This document shows positions 4,754 to 11,624 of a DNA stretch of 11,921 nt, one piece after another. Location: positions 1 to 11,921 of the forward strand of contig JASHUK010000155.1 in NCBI GenBank assembly GCA_030040055.1. The letters run 5' to 3'. The notes beneath the pieces are model-generated. The model searched no databases. It saw nothing but the letters and a program-made list of their open reading frames with translations, and was not told the DNA's origin. Within the stretch, counting starts at the first letter, position 1, and every line of letters begins with the position of its first letter. The stretch comes from Nitrososphaerales archaeon. Its GTDB lineage: Archaea > Thermoproteota > Nitrososphaeria > Nitrososphaerales > Gagatemarchaeaceae. A program made the position numbers and the translations under genes.

Positions 4754-7098
4754 TAGACGAGTATCGCGGTAAAGCAGTTGATTTCCGTGTTTCCCGGACA
4801 CGCAGCAGGGTTTGTAATCGAAGGAGACGCGTAGGCCAGCCTGAACGGTCCTGGACTGTTAGATGGATAATTGTACCCGGAGGTGAACGCCTCTATGGGC
4901 GGGTTGTTGTCCGTACCCAACGTGTAGGTGGACGAAGTAGTGAAGCTGGCTTGACCACTGGACGACTCCTGTAGCACAAGGAAAGTGCTGAACTTGAAGG
5001 GAAGGAGCTGGGCAAAGAGGCTGTTGTTCAGCGCGTAGGGGGTCATGTCGAAGCCGTCAGGTTCGAGGTATTGTGACTCGTTGAGGCCGCCTATTGCGAT
5101 GAACCATTGCTTCTTGCTTTCGTCTCCTCCGCCCGGAGTCAGGCCTCCTCCGCTAGGCACCTGAAGGACATAGTAGGTCTTGTTCAGGCCTGTCACAGAG
5201 GAAGTTAGGATGCTCCCTGTGATGAATATCGCCACGTAGACCGGTCTGGTGCAGTTGCAGTATGCGTCATACCCCATCTGCTCCGCCATCTTCGCGGCCT
5301 GGGTCGGAGTCGACATGAGCAACTGTGCCACCTGTGCTATCCTGGTTGCGTTTGATGTTGAGTTGTCTACGACCGTTGTCCGGTTCCCCATGACCGCGAT
5401 CCAGTATCCGTAGTCCCACCATGCGATTATGACCGAACTGGTGGGCGTGCTGGTCCTTATCCACTGGAGCGTGTCTGTCCAGTCGGTAATGGACGACCGT
5501 GAAAAGATTGTCGCCCCGTTAGCGACGCTCACGGCGCTGTCTGCAGGACTCTGGTCGCAGAAGATCTGCGAGTTACTCGTGCAGTTGATGGGATTTGGAA
5601 TCCAGTAGGTGCCAGCCGGCAGGATGATCAGCGCTATCATCGCCAGTGCAAAAACGACCTTCACTTCGTTCCTGCTCGTGTTGATGGGCTTTTTCTTCGC
5701 GAAGGTCTGAGTTCTAGGCTTGACAATCGCGAACGCCAACTCCGCGAACCCGATGGCGCCCAGAATCCCCAGTGATATGGAAGAGTAGACTAGGAGGCGG
5801 GAGAAGGAGGCCGAGAAGTAGATGCCTGTGAGCCCGAAGATGAGGGCAAACATCATCGGTACGCTCTTTCGCCTGAAGGCAAGGATAGCACCGATGACTC
5901 CGAACGAAAGGAGTATCGCATAAGAGGTGAAGTAGTCGGCGCCGGTGGGAACCGACTGTTCTGCGACCGACTGGACCAAGGGGCTGCTGCTTCTCACCCA
6001 TGGAAACACGACTGTAAGGTACCTCCCGGAGATTTTGCCGACCGCGTCGAAGCTTATGAATAGCAGTCCGATCACGACAAAGCCGAAGAGAAGCTTGTAG
6101 AGAGTCCGCTTGTATTCAGTGGGCTTGGCCCAGGTCTTGACCCACTGCGCCAGCAGTGCGAATACAGTGCCTCCTATCAGGGCAAGCCCGATTGGGTTTG
6201 TCACTATTGATGGACCCGGACGAGGGAGAGCGGCACTCGCCAGGATCGCCCCTGCCGTGAACGTTACGATTGCAGGAGTCAGCCCTGAGAGCTCCAGGTC
6301 GACGAAGGGGAGTAGCAGAAAGAGAATCCCGTACGCTGCGGTGAAGTAGTCGCCGCCGCCCCAGGCTGTGTTGGCGTAGCCCATTAGAAGCCCCGCGAGA
6401 AGACCGCGAAGCACCTTGCTTCTGACGCTCCTTTCTTTGTCGAAGACCGAGAGCATGAAGTAGCTCGCGCCGACGAAAAGAAGTAGCGCGAGAGGTTCTG
6501 ACTTGAACCAGCCCAGGTTGCCTCTTTCAATCAGAGGAGGAGAGACAGCGAATATCATGGCGGCGAAGAGCCCCGCCGCATCACCGGCTATCCTCCTGAC
6601 AAGAAAGTAGAAGAGAACGGAAGTCACTGCCCCGAAGAAGACTGGAAGTAGGATTAGCAGGTCGTAAACAGTGATTTGGATTCCGAAGATGTTGTGGACT
6701 AAAAAGTACGCGAAGGCGCCGGTGAGGTCGAGACCCCCCTGCGAAGTCGCGGCGACGTTGCGACCGTATGGGAACCATGTTTGTATGTCGTGCCAATAAA
6801 AGTAACCTTGCTGTGAGTGGCAGGTCCCGTCTAGGACCGCCGGGGTGCACCCCGAAGGATTGTTGAAGAGCGCGTAGAACAGGCCGTGTTGCTCCGCGAG
6901 TGTGACCACGTGAGACGTGACGTAGTAGTCCCAGTATGGGTCGAACTCGTTCAGATAGAAGCCGTATTTGGCTGCATAAGCCCTGATCAGCACGGCGATG
7001 GTGAAGACCATAGTAAGAACAAGGCTAATCATTACTGCCCGTCTTGAGACGGTTGGCCTCGTGATTAGCGACCGTAGTCCGCCCAGCAGCGACCCCAA
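4729..7098 (-). CDS. aglB: Oligosaccharyltransferase catalytic subunit (AglB/STT3)
   Basis: This 789-residue membrane enzyme transfers lipid-linked glycan to Asn-X-Ser/Thr on the outer face of the membrane. About 13 helices occupy residues 22 to roughly 498, followed by a soluble C-terminal domain. Catalytic features are the first acidic motif around D53 (EFDPYWDYY), E201 in the second acidic loop (GWFKSEPLA), SVAEQSVPTG at 377-386 containing the essential Glu380, and WWDYG at 560-564, the sequon-binding signature. NTAWGGGDYF (243-252) is also typical. The soluble domain has about eight sequons (e.g. N505, N572, N579, N583, N615, N639, N673, N691), so the enzyme may itself be glycosylated. 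Start is TTG at 7098, with TTTAATTA about 29 nt upstream and a 16-bp palindrome between them. It converges with nop10. The next ATG, at residue 23, would shorten the cytoplasmic tail but remains possible. Confidence 0.95.
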   Translation of the reverse strand: MGSLLGGLRSLITRPTVSRRAVMISLVLTMVFTIAVLIRAYAAKYGFYLNEFDPYWDYYVTSHVVTLAEQHGLFYALFNNPSGCTPAVLDGTCHSQQGYFYWHDIQTWFPYGRNVAATSQGGLDLTGAFAYFLVHNIFGIQITVYDLLILLPVFFGAVTSVLFYFLVRRIAGDAAGLFAAMIFAVSPPLIERGNLGWFKSEPLALLLFVGASYFMLSVFDKERSVRSKVLRGLLAGLLMGYANTAWGGGDYFTAAYGILFLLLPFVDLELSGLTPAIVTFTAGAILASAALPRPGPSIVTNPIGLALIGGTVFALLAQWVKTWAKPTEYKRTLYKLLFGFVVIGLLFISFDAVGKISGRYLTVVFPWVRSSSPLVQSVAEQSVPTGADYFTSYAILLSFGVIGAILAFRRKSVPMMFALIFGLTGIYFSASFSRLLVYSSISLGILGAIGFAELAFAIVKPRTQTFAKKKPINTSRNEVKVVFALAMIALIILPAGTYWIPNPINCTSNSQIFCDQSPADSAVSVANGATIFSRSSITDWTDTLQWIRTSTPTSSVIIAWWDYGYWIAVMGNRTTVVDNSTSNATRIAQVAQLLMSTPTQAAKMAEQMGYDAYCNCTRPVYVAIFITGSILTSSVTGLNKTYYVLQVPSGGGLTPGGGDESKKQWFIAIGGLNESQYLEPDGFDMTPYALNNSLFAQLLPFKFSTFLVLQESSSGQASFTTSSTYTLGTDNNPPIEAFTSGYNYPSNSPGPFRLAYASPSITNPAACPGNTEINCFTAILVYQVVGTGT

Positions 7099-7101
7099 GA
7101 C

Positions 7102-7117
7102 TGGGGGTCGACCCCCA
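7102..7117. repeat. 16-bp perfect palindrome at the aglB start
   Basis: TGGGGGTCGACCCCCA is a perfect dyad lying between the aglB TATA-like box and its TTG start. A second copy of GACCCC at 7091-7096, inside the start region, could pair with GGGGTC at 7104-7109 instead. It is a candidate operator, or a pair of competing RNA hairpins if transcription begins upstream. Confidence 0.75.
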
Positions 7118-7123
7118 ATCGCG

Positions 7124-7131
7124 TAATTAAA
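7124..7131 (-). promoter_or_regulatory. TATA box for aglB
   Basis: Minus-strand TTTAATTA is centred about 29 nt before the TTG start of aglB, in the 55-nt gap after gcvH. It would give a leaderless or nearly leaderless aglB mRNA and marks aglB as a separate unit from gcvT-gcvH. Confidence 0.55.
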
Positions 7132-7153
7132 CGCTCCGGGGTCTTGAGACGCT

Positions 7154-7555
7154 TTACTTCAGGGTCGCCAAGTGCTCCGCGTAGTCCTTCGCAGTGAGCA
7201 GATTCCTCCACTCAGACCTGTCGCTTGGCTTGAGCTCGGCTATCCACCCTTCGTGGTAAGGCGACTTGTTGACCATCTCCGGGTGGGAAGTCAGCTCTTC
7301 GTTTACGGTGGTGATGGTCCCAGAGAGAGGAGAAAACAGTTCCGAGACAGCCTTTATCGACTCGACAGTTCCCAAAGTCTTGAACTGAGTCACGCTGTCG
7401 CCTGACTTCGGCAAGGTCACATAGACCACGTCGTTTAGGGTCTTTGCAGCATAGTCGGTTATCCCGATTCTGACAGTGCCGTTCGTCTCTTTGGCCCACT
7501 CGTGCTCCTTTGTGTAGAGCAGATCGTCGGGAATCTGATAGCCGGAAGACCCCAT
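7154..7555 (-). CDS. gcvH: Glycine cleavage system H protein
   Basis: This 133-residue lipoyl carrier shuttles the aminomethyl group between the P, T and L proteins. LLYTKEHEWAKETNGTVRIGITDYA spans residues 12-36. The lipoylation site is K68 in GTVESIKAVSELFSPLSG (62-79), followed by NKSPYHEGWIAELKPSD near the C-terminus. Length is typical. The ATG start at 7555 lies 27 nt after the gcvT stop. No Shine-Dalgarno is apparent. A CTTAACA stretch overlapping the gcvT stop, about 30 nt upstream, could be an internal TATA box, but co-transcription with gcvT is the simpler view. The P-protein and lipoamide dehydrogenase genes are not in this window. Confidence 0.95.
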   Translation of the reverse strand: MGSSGYQIPDDLLYTKEHEWAKETNGTVRIGITDYAAKTLNDVVYVTLPKSGDSVTQFKTLGTVESIKAVSELFSPLSGTITTVNEELTSHPEMVNKSPYHEGWIAELKPSDRSEWRNLLTAKDYAEHLATLK

Positions 7556-7582
7556 CCGTCGGGCGCTGCCGACACACCCTTG

Positions 7583-8698
7583 TTAAGGTTGTGCGTGGCG
7601 TTTCCAACCGTAGACAGTTTCGTCGTAAAAAGGAGGCGTTGTCAGACGCGCCTCCTCCGACGACCCTCTAACAGAAACTGCTACCTTACCGCCTGGCGCC
7701 GAGAGTTCGGCCTTCACCCGGCATAGACCTATTCCTTTTCTGAGCACGGGAGAGAAGGTCCCGCTCGTAATTGTTCCGACTGACGTGTCTGACGCATCGA
7801 GAACGTCGAACCCGTGCCGGGGAATCCCTCTGTCGAGGACGACCCCGCGCCTTGCCAAGGGAATTGCGGACATCCTCAGAAGTTCGATTGCCTCGGACCC
7901 GACGTAACCCGTCTTTCCTGAAGTCAGGAGCCATTGCAGACCTACCTCGAAGGGATTAGTCCCTTGGTCCATGTCTGATCCGTGGAGGAGAAGTCCAGCC
8001 TCCAGCCTCAAGGTGTCCCTAGCCGCCAGTCCGCAAGGTGCCGAGGATTTGGACAGCTGTTCCCAGACCCGTAGTGCATTCTCTGGTCGCTCCACCGTGG
8101 CGTCGCGGACAATTATTTCGAACCCGTCTTCGCCTGTGTAGCCGCTTCTTGATACGACCGCCGCCTCGCCCAGTACCTCGGTCTCAGCGCAACGGAGTCT
8201 CTTGAGCTCCCTGAGGGGTAGTGGAGTTAGGGGTTGGAGCACCTCTTGGGCATGCGGCCCTTGCAGGGCAATCATCGCCGTCTTGCCCGTGATGTCGACG
8301 AGTTGGACCCCCGAAGGCAAGTGCTCCGACATGTTCTCGATGTCGGCAGACGCGTTTGCTGCGTTGACTACGAGTATGAATTCTGTGTCGGAGATTTTGA
8401 GCGCGACCAAGTCGTCGACTATGCCCGCCCGTTCATTTAGCAGAAGAGTGTAGAGCGCCTTTCCCGCTGGCTGAGGCCCTACCTTGGTGGGGAACTGTTT
8501 CTCAAGATATTCCTGAGTCCCATCTCCTGTGACCAATAGCCTGCCCATGTGAGACACGTCAAAGAGTCCCGCCTTGGTTCTCACAGCCATGTGCTCTTCT
8601 GTCGTCGTCGTATACCACAATGGCATCTCGTATCCGGCGAACTCGGTCAGCTTTGCGTGGTCCTTGTGATACCCGAAGAGCTGCGTGGTTTTCGGCAC
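7583..8698 (-). CDS. gcvT: Glycine cleavage system T protein (aminomethyltransferase)
   Basis: This 371-residue enzyme transfers the methylene group from the H-protein aminomethyl arm to tetrahydrofolate, or a related archaeal C1 carrier, and releases ammonia. Typical segments are HKDHAKLTEFAGYEMPLWY (11-29), AGLFDVSHMGRLLVTG (43-58), and NERAGIVDDLVAL (88-100) with the catalytic Asp at 95 or 96. Also present are SRSGYTGEDGFEI (183-195), GLAARDTLRLEAGLLLHGSDMD (223-244), and the C-terminal Gly-rich GTITSGTFSPVL. GTG at 8698 is used as start. A strong TTTAAATA box sits about 27 nt upstream, so the mRNA is probably leaderless. gcvH follows closely, forming a T-H operon. Confidence 0.95.
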   Translation of the reverse strand: MPKTTQLFGYHKDHAKLTEFAGYEMPLWYTTTTEEHMAVRTKAGLFDVSHMGRLLVTGDGTQEYLEKQFPTKVGPQPAGKALYTLLLNERAGIVDDLVALKISDTEFILVVNAANASADIENMSEHLPSGVQLVDITGKTAMIALQGPHAQEVLQPLTPLPLRELKRLRCAETEVLGEAAVVSRSGYTGEDGFEIIVRDATVERPENALRVWEQLSKSSAPCGLAARDTLRLEAGLLLHGSDMDQGTNPFEVGLQWLLTSGKTGYVGSEAIELLRMSAIPLARRGVVLDRGIPRHGFDVLDASDTSVGTITSGTFSPVLRKGIGLCRVKAELSAPGGKVAVSVRGSSEEARLTTPPFYDETVYGWKRHAQP

Positions 8699-8720
8699 GA
8701 CGTTCGACAGCCTTGGTTTC

Positions 8721-8728
8721 TATTTAAA
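8721..8728 (-). promoter_or_regulatory. TATA box for gcvT-gcvH
   Basis: Minus-strand TTTAAATA is the clearest TATA-like element in the window. It is centred about 27 nt before the GTG start of gcvT, which predicts leaderless transcription. It lies in the 99-nt divergent region shared with the zinc-ribbon/topA unit. Confidence 0.65.
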
Positions 8729-8767
8729 CGGGAAAAGGACCACGTCTTCTCCTCCGGGGGCGATACC

Positions 8768-8773
8768 GTTTTA
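8768..8773 (+). promoter_or_regulatory. Possible TATA box for zinc-ribbon/topA unit
   Basis: GTTTTA is centred about 27 nt before the ATG at 8798, which is leaderless spacing. It is directly followed by an inverted repeat at 8774-8793. Confidence 0.4.
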
Positions 8774-8793
8774 GGAGGCGGTCGCCAGCCTCC
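8774..8793. repeat. Inverted repeat between promoter and start of zinc-ribbon gene
   Basis: GGAGGC (8774-8779) and GCCTCC (8788-8793) are perfect complementary arms around GGTCGCCA. An inner GGCG-GT-CGCC dyad occupies 8778-8787. It falls between the TATA-like GTTTTA and the ATG at 8798, a position suited to a repressor site. It could also form an RNA hairpin if transcription starts farther upstream. Confidence 0.6.
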
Positions 8794-8797
8794 ATCT

Positions 8798-8974
8798 ATG
8801 ACCTATGAAATGGCCTGCGTATCGTGTGGATACCAGTTCTATTCTGGCTTCGATATGAAGTCCCCGAACGACGTCCTCAAGGCGGTCGACTTCAAGTGCA
8901 AGAACTGCGGGGAGAGGCTGTCGAGCAGCAAGTTCACCGTAGAAGTCCGCAAGACAGATGGATCATTCTTCTAG
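8798..8974 (+). CDS. Small zinc-ribbon protein of unknown function
   Basis: This 58-residue protein has two CxxC knuckles, C7/C10 in ACVSCGYQF and C34/C37 in FKCKNCGERL, separated by a 23-residue linker containing FDMKSPNDVLKAVDF. The layout is that of a four-Cys zinc ribbon, loosely like Rpo12/RpoP, but the linker is longer and I cannot assign it to that family. ATG at 8798 is preferred over in-frame upstream starts, because upstream sequence is promoter-like and belongs to the gcvT side. The stop TAG is immediately followed by the topA ATG, so the two are almost certainly co-translated. A role in nucleic-acid binding or with TopA is inference from context only. Confidence 0.82.
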   Translation: MTYEMACVSCGYQFYSGFDMKSPNDVLKAVDFKCKNCGERLSSSKFTVEVRKTDGSFF

Positions 8975-11083
8975 ATGGAAAGGGACGCCAACGAGGGCGC
9001 CTCAAACGCAAGACGCACTCTGGTCATCTGCGAGAAGCCGGACGCCGCCCGAAGGATTTCGGGCGCACTGTCGAACCACGAAGCCCTGAGATTCACCGCC
9101 GATGGAACTGAGTTCTTCCAGTTTAGGAGTGGGTCTGAAGAATTCGTCGTCTGTTCTGCATTGGGACACTTATATGCGCTCGCGGATCCATTCAATGAAC
9201 GCTCGGTATATCCTGTGTTCGATGCGGAATGGTTTCCGTCTGACAGAGCGGACAGGAAGCCATCAGGCGGTTCGCGTAGGATAGCAGCGATAGGGAGACT
9301 CGCGACCTCGGCAGATCGAGTCGTCAACGCATGTGACAATGACCCGGAAGGCGAGACCATTGGGTTCAATGTCCTCCGCTACGCCTGCCATGGAAGGGAG
9401 ACGGATGCGTTGAGAGCCCAGTTCTCGACCTTGACAGACGCCGACTTGGTTCGGGCATTCGAAAAGCTAGGACGAGAACGAGGGGGGTTGGCCATGGCAG
9501 GGAGGGCGAGACACTTCGTCGACTTCGCATGGGGCGTCAATCTTTCCAGAGCGCTCTATCACACGGTCGCCAACGAAGACCGACGCAGAGGAGTGAGCAT
9601 CGGAAGGGTCCAGGGGCCGACACTAGGGTTCCTCGCAGAGCGAGAACGCCAAATACGCGAGTTCATCTCCTTGCCGTACTGGCACGTGGATGTCCTGCTC
9701 GAGAGCCAAGCAGGACAGATAGTGGCGAAGTACGAAAGGGGAAGGTTCAGAGAGAAGTCCCAAGCGACCAAGGTTAGGGACGACTGCGAAGGCAAGTACG
9801 GCGTCGTGGCAAAAGTGAAGGAAGGCACTGCCAGTGTGAAGCCGCCTCCGGCATTCAACCTCGGAGACCTCCAGAGCGAAGCTTACAAGCGACTAGGCCT
9901 CTCACCGTCTGCGACAGCCCAAGCTGCGCAGAAGCTGTATCTGGCCGCATTGATTTCCTATCCGAGAACCGACAGCCAAAGGTTACCGCGGTCGATAGGA
10001 TACTATGCAATTCTTAGAAGCCTGAGCGGGGCGCCTCGATATGCCCGGCCAGCTTCTGAGGCGCTTCGAAGGCATTCCAGTCCTGTCCAAGGTGCCAAGT
10101 CTGACCCAGCACACCCTGCAATCTATCCCACCGGAGGGAGATACAGAGGAAGACTCCGGGGAAGGGAGGCTGCAATCCTGGATCTGGTGACTAGTAGGTT
10201 CCTCGCGGCGTTCGGGCAGCCCACGGTCTTCGAAGTCGTCTCGACGCGAATTGACTGTGAAGGGCATAGTTTCACGGTCGACAGCCGGGAGGTGTTGTCC
10301 TCAGGATGGATGGAAGGTAGCAAAGAGAGTTCACAAGGTTATGGTGCCCCACGGCTCGCCGAAGGGCAGCGAGTCGAGATACTCGAAGTGAGGGTCCACG
10401 AAACGCGTGACCAAAAGCCTCCGCGATACAACCAGGGTACTCTGCTGGCTAGGATGGAAAGTGAAAGTATAGGGACGAAGAGCACTAGGGCAGATATCAT
10501 TTCGACACTGGTCAGTAGAGGATATGCGACGGAGGGGAACATGGTCCTCAGGGAGCTCGGTTTCTCTGTGGTCGAGAACATGAAGCGGCACGCACCGGAG
10601 ATCCTCGAGACGCGCATGACGCGCGAAATAGAAGGGAGACTGGAGGGCATTGCGGACCTGAGCGCCGGGTCAACGGAGGAACGGGAGATGCTGCGCGACG
10701 CAGTACGGTCGATTTCGTCTCAGATCATGGCGATTGGGTTCGTGGGGACGGAGCCACGCGCAGTCAAGCAGGTCGTTGCAAGGATCCCCCCTCGGACCCT
10801 TGTGCTAGCTAGGTGCCCAAGTTGTAAGGTAGGGGAACTTAGAGTTGTAAGGTCGAGGAAATCGGGGAAGAGATTCGTCGGGTGCTCCAATTACGAAAAT
10901 GGATGCCGGGCCTCCGCGCCCCTTCCTCAGAAGGGGAGGGTCCTCCCGACCGCGGTCAACTGCGCGCACTGCTCGTGGCCGATTGTATTGGTGATAAGGA
11001 GATCGAGGTGGAGACTCTGTGTGAACATGAGTTGCCCGGGCAGGAGTCTGGAGTCTGGCTCTGGGAAAGGGGGTTCATCGTAA
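8975..11083 (+). CDS. topA: DNA topoisomerase I, type IA (archaeal TopA)
   Basis: This 702-residue type IA topoisomerase passes single strands through a transient 5'-phosphotyrosyl break. The TOPRIM domain shows TLVICEKPDAARRI (15-28, E20) and ACDNDPEGETIG (119-130), supplying the D121-x-D123 and E127 acidic residues. SIGRVQGPTL (208-217) and FNLGDLQSEAYKRLGLSPSATAQAAQKLY (294-322) are typical. The active-site tyrosine is Y329 in LISYPRTDS (326-334), followed by HPAIYPT (380-386) and GTKSTRADIISTLVSRGY (500-517). Two C-terminal zinc-finger segments use C614/C617/C637/C644 and C663/C666/C682/C687. No helicase domain is present, so it is not reverse gyrase. It starts directly after the TAG of the zinc-ribbon gene. 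The Arg/Ser-rich C-terminus beyond the last finger is short. Confidence 0.95.
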   Translation: MERDANEGASNARRTLVICEKPDAARRISGALSNHEALRFTADGTEFFQFRSGSEEFVVCSALGHLYALADPFNERSVYPVFDAEWFPSDRADRKPSGGSRRIAAIGRLATSADRVVNACDNDPEGETIGFNVLRYACHGRETDALRAQFSTLTDADLVRAFEKLGRERGGLAMAGRARHFVDFAWGVNLSRALYHTVANEDRRRGVSIGRVQGPTLGFLAERERQIREFISLPYWHVDVLLESQAGQIVAKYERGRFREKSQATKVRDDCEGKYGVVAKVKEGTASVKPPPAFNLGDLQSEAYKRLGLSPSATAQAAQKLYLAALISYPRTDSQRLPRSIGYYAILRSLSGAPRYARPASEALRRHSSPVQGAKSDPAHPAIYPTGGRYRGRLRGREAAILDLVTSRFLAAFGQPTVFEVVSTRIDCEGHSFTVDSREVLSSGWMEGSKESSQGYGAPRLAEGQRVEILEVRVHETRDQKPPRYNQGTLLARMESESIGTKSTRADIISTLVSRGYATEGNMVLRELGFSVVENMKRHAPEILETRMTREIEGRLEGIADLSAGSTEEREMLRDAVRSISSQIMAIGFVGTEPRAVKQVVARIPPRTLVLARCPSCKVGELRVVRSRKSGKRFVGCSNYENGCRASAPLPQKGRVLPTAVNCAHCSWPIVLVIRRSRWRLCVNMSCPGRSLESGSGKGGSS

Positions 11084-11219
11084 CTTGGCTTCAAGTGATG
11101 CCTCAGGTTGACTTTCTGACGACGGACGACGGCTACTTGCAGATGTCCTGAGGACCACGATGAAGAATGCCCCCGCAATCTTATAGCGAACCCCAAAATG
11201 GCATGGTCGGGCAGCGAGA
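11084..11219 (+). other. Intergenic region topA to membrane-protein gene
   Basis: This 136-nt gap has no convincing ORF. It contains an 11-nt dyad, GTCCTGAGGAC, at 11145-11155. It also contains a 7-bp inverted repeat, CCTCAGG (11101-11107) with CCTGAGG (11147-11153), that could fold the topA 3' end. A TATA-like box is listed separately. The weak dyads may be chance. Confidence 0.4.
11180..11186 (+). promoter_or_regulatory. TATA box for the membrane-protein gene
   Basis: CTTATAG lies about 37 nt before the ATG at 11220. It would give a leader of roughly 10 nt and mark this gene as its own unit, separate from topA. Confidence 0.45.
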
Positions 11220-11624
11220 ATGATACGCGAGATGTTCCAAAGGGGATACGACTGGGTGTCTGGAATCGGTACTGGTATCGTAGGCGCAGTGTCGAAGTCC
11301 GTTAACGGCCGTGGAGGAGTTATACAAGTCGTGTATGTGATCGGGCTGACTGCACTAATGGCAGGGTTCGTCAATGCCATTATCACCCCGGTTCCCAATC
11401 AAGGAGTGATCATCTACGCAGGGACCGGTTCGGAAGCAATACCCGAAGCGGTGATTAATTCGCTGGTCATCCTCCTAGGAGGTGTGGGCATCTATCTCGT
11501 CTACCTGAGCGGCAGGCAGACGACCAATCCCAGGAATGTCAACTTGTATCTGATGGTCGCCCTTCTACTGATAGCGGTATCGATAATCACCGGGATAGAC
11601 ATAGCCAACCTCAAGGGATACTGA
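11220..11624 (+). CDS. Three-helix membrane protein, function unknown
   Basis: This 134-residue protein has a basic N-terminal segment of about 33 residues and no cleavable signal. Three hydrophobic helices lie at about 35-57, 76-97 and 107-128, with the soluble loop PNQGVIIYAGTGSEAI between the first two. Conserved-looking features are E76 before helix 2, G87-G88 within it (INSLVILLGGVGIYLVYLSG), and NPRN between helices 2 and 3. The last two helices faintly recall the membrane part of eukaryotic Ost3/Ost6 (MagT1/TUSC3), with a Glu before a GG-containing helix and a G-Y near the end. That is only pattern memory. The ATG at 11220 is chosen because earlier ATGs at 11198 and 11203 are out of frame. 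Its last 14 nt overlap the convergent partial gene at the right edge. Confidence 0.85.
   Translation: MIREMFQRGYDWVSGIGTGIVGAVSKSVNGRGGVIQVVYVIGLTALMAGFVNAIITPVPNQGVIIYAGTGSEAIPEAVINSLVILLGGVGIYLVYLSGRQTTNPRNVNLYLMVALLLIAVSIITGIDIANLKGY

Noticed and set aside
8549..8797. In-frame upstream extension of the zinc-ribbon protein
   Set aside because: The extra 83 codons run antisense over the gcvT start and through both presumed promoters. The zinc-ribbon domain begins right after the ATG at 8798.
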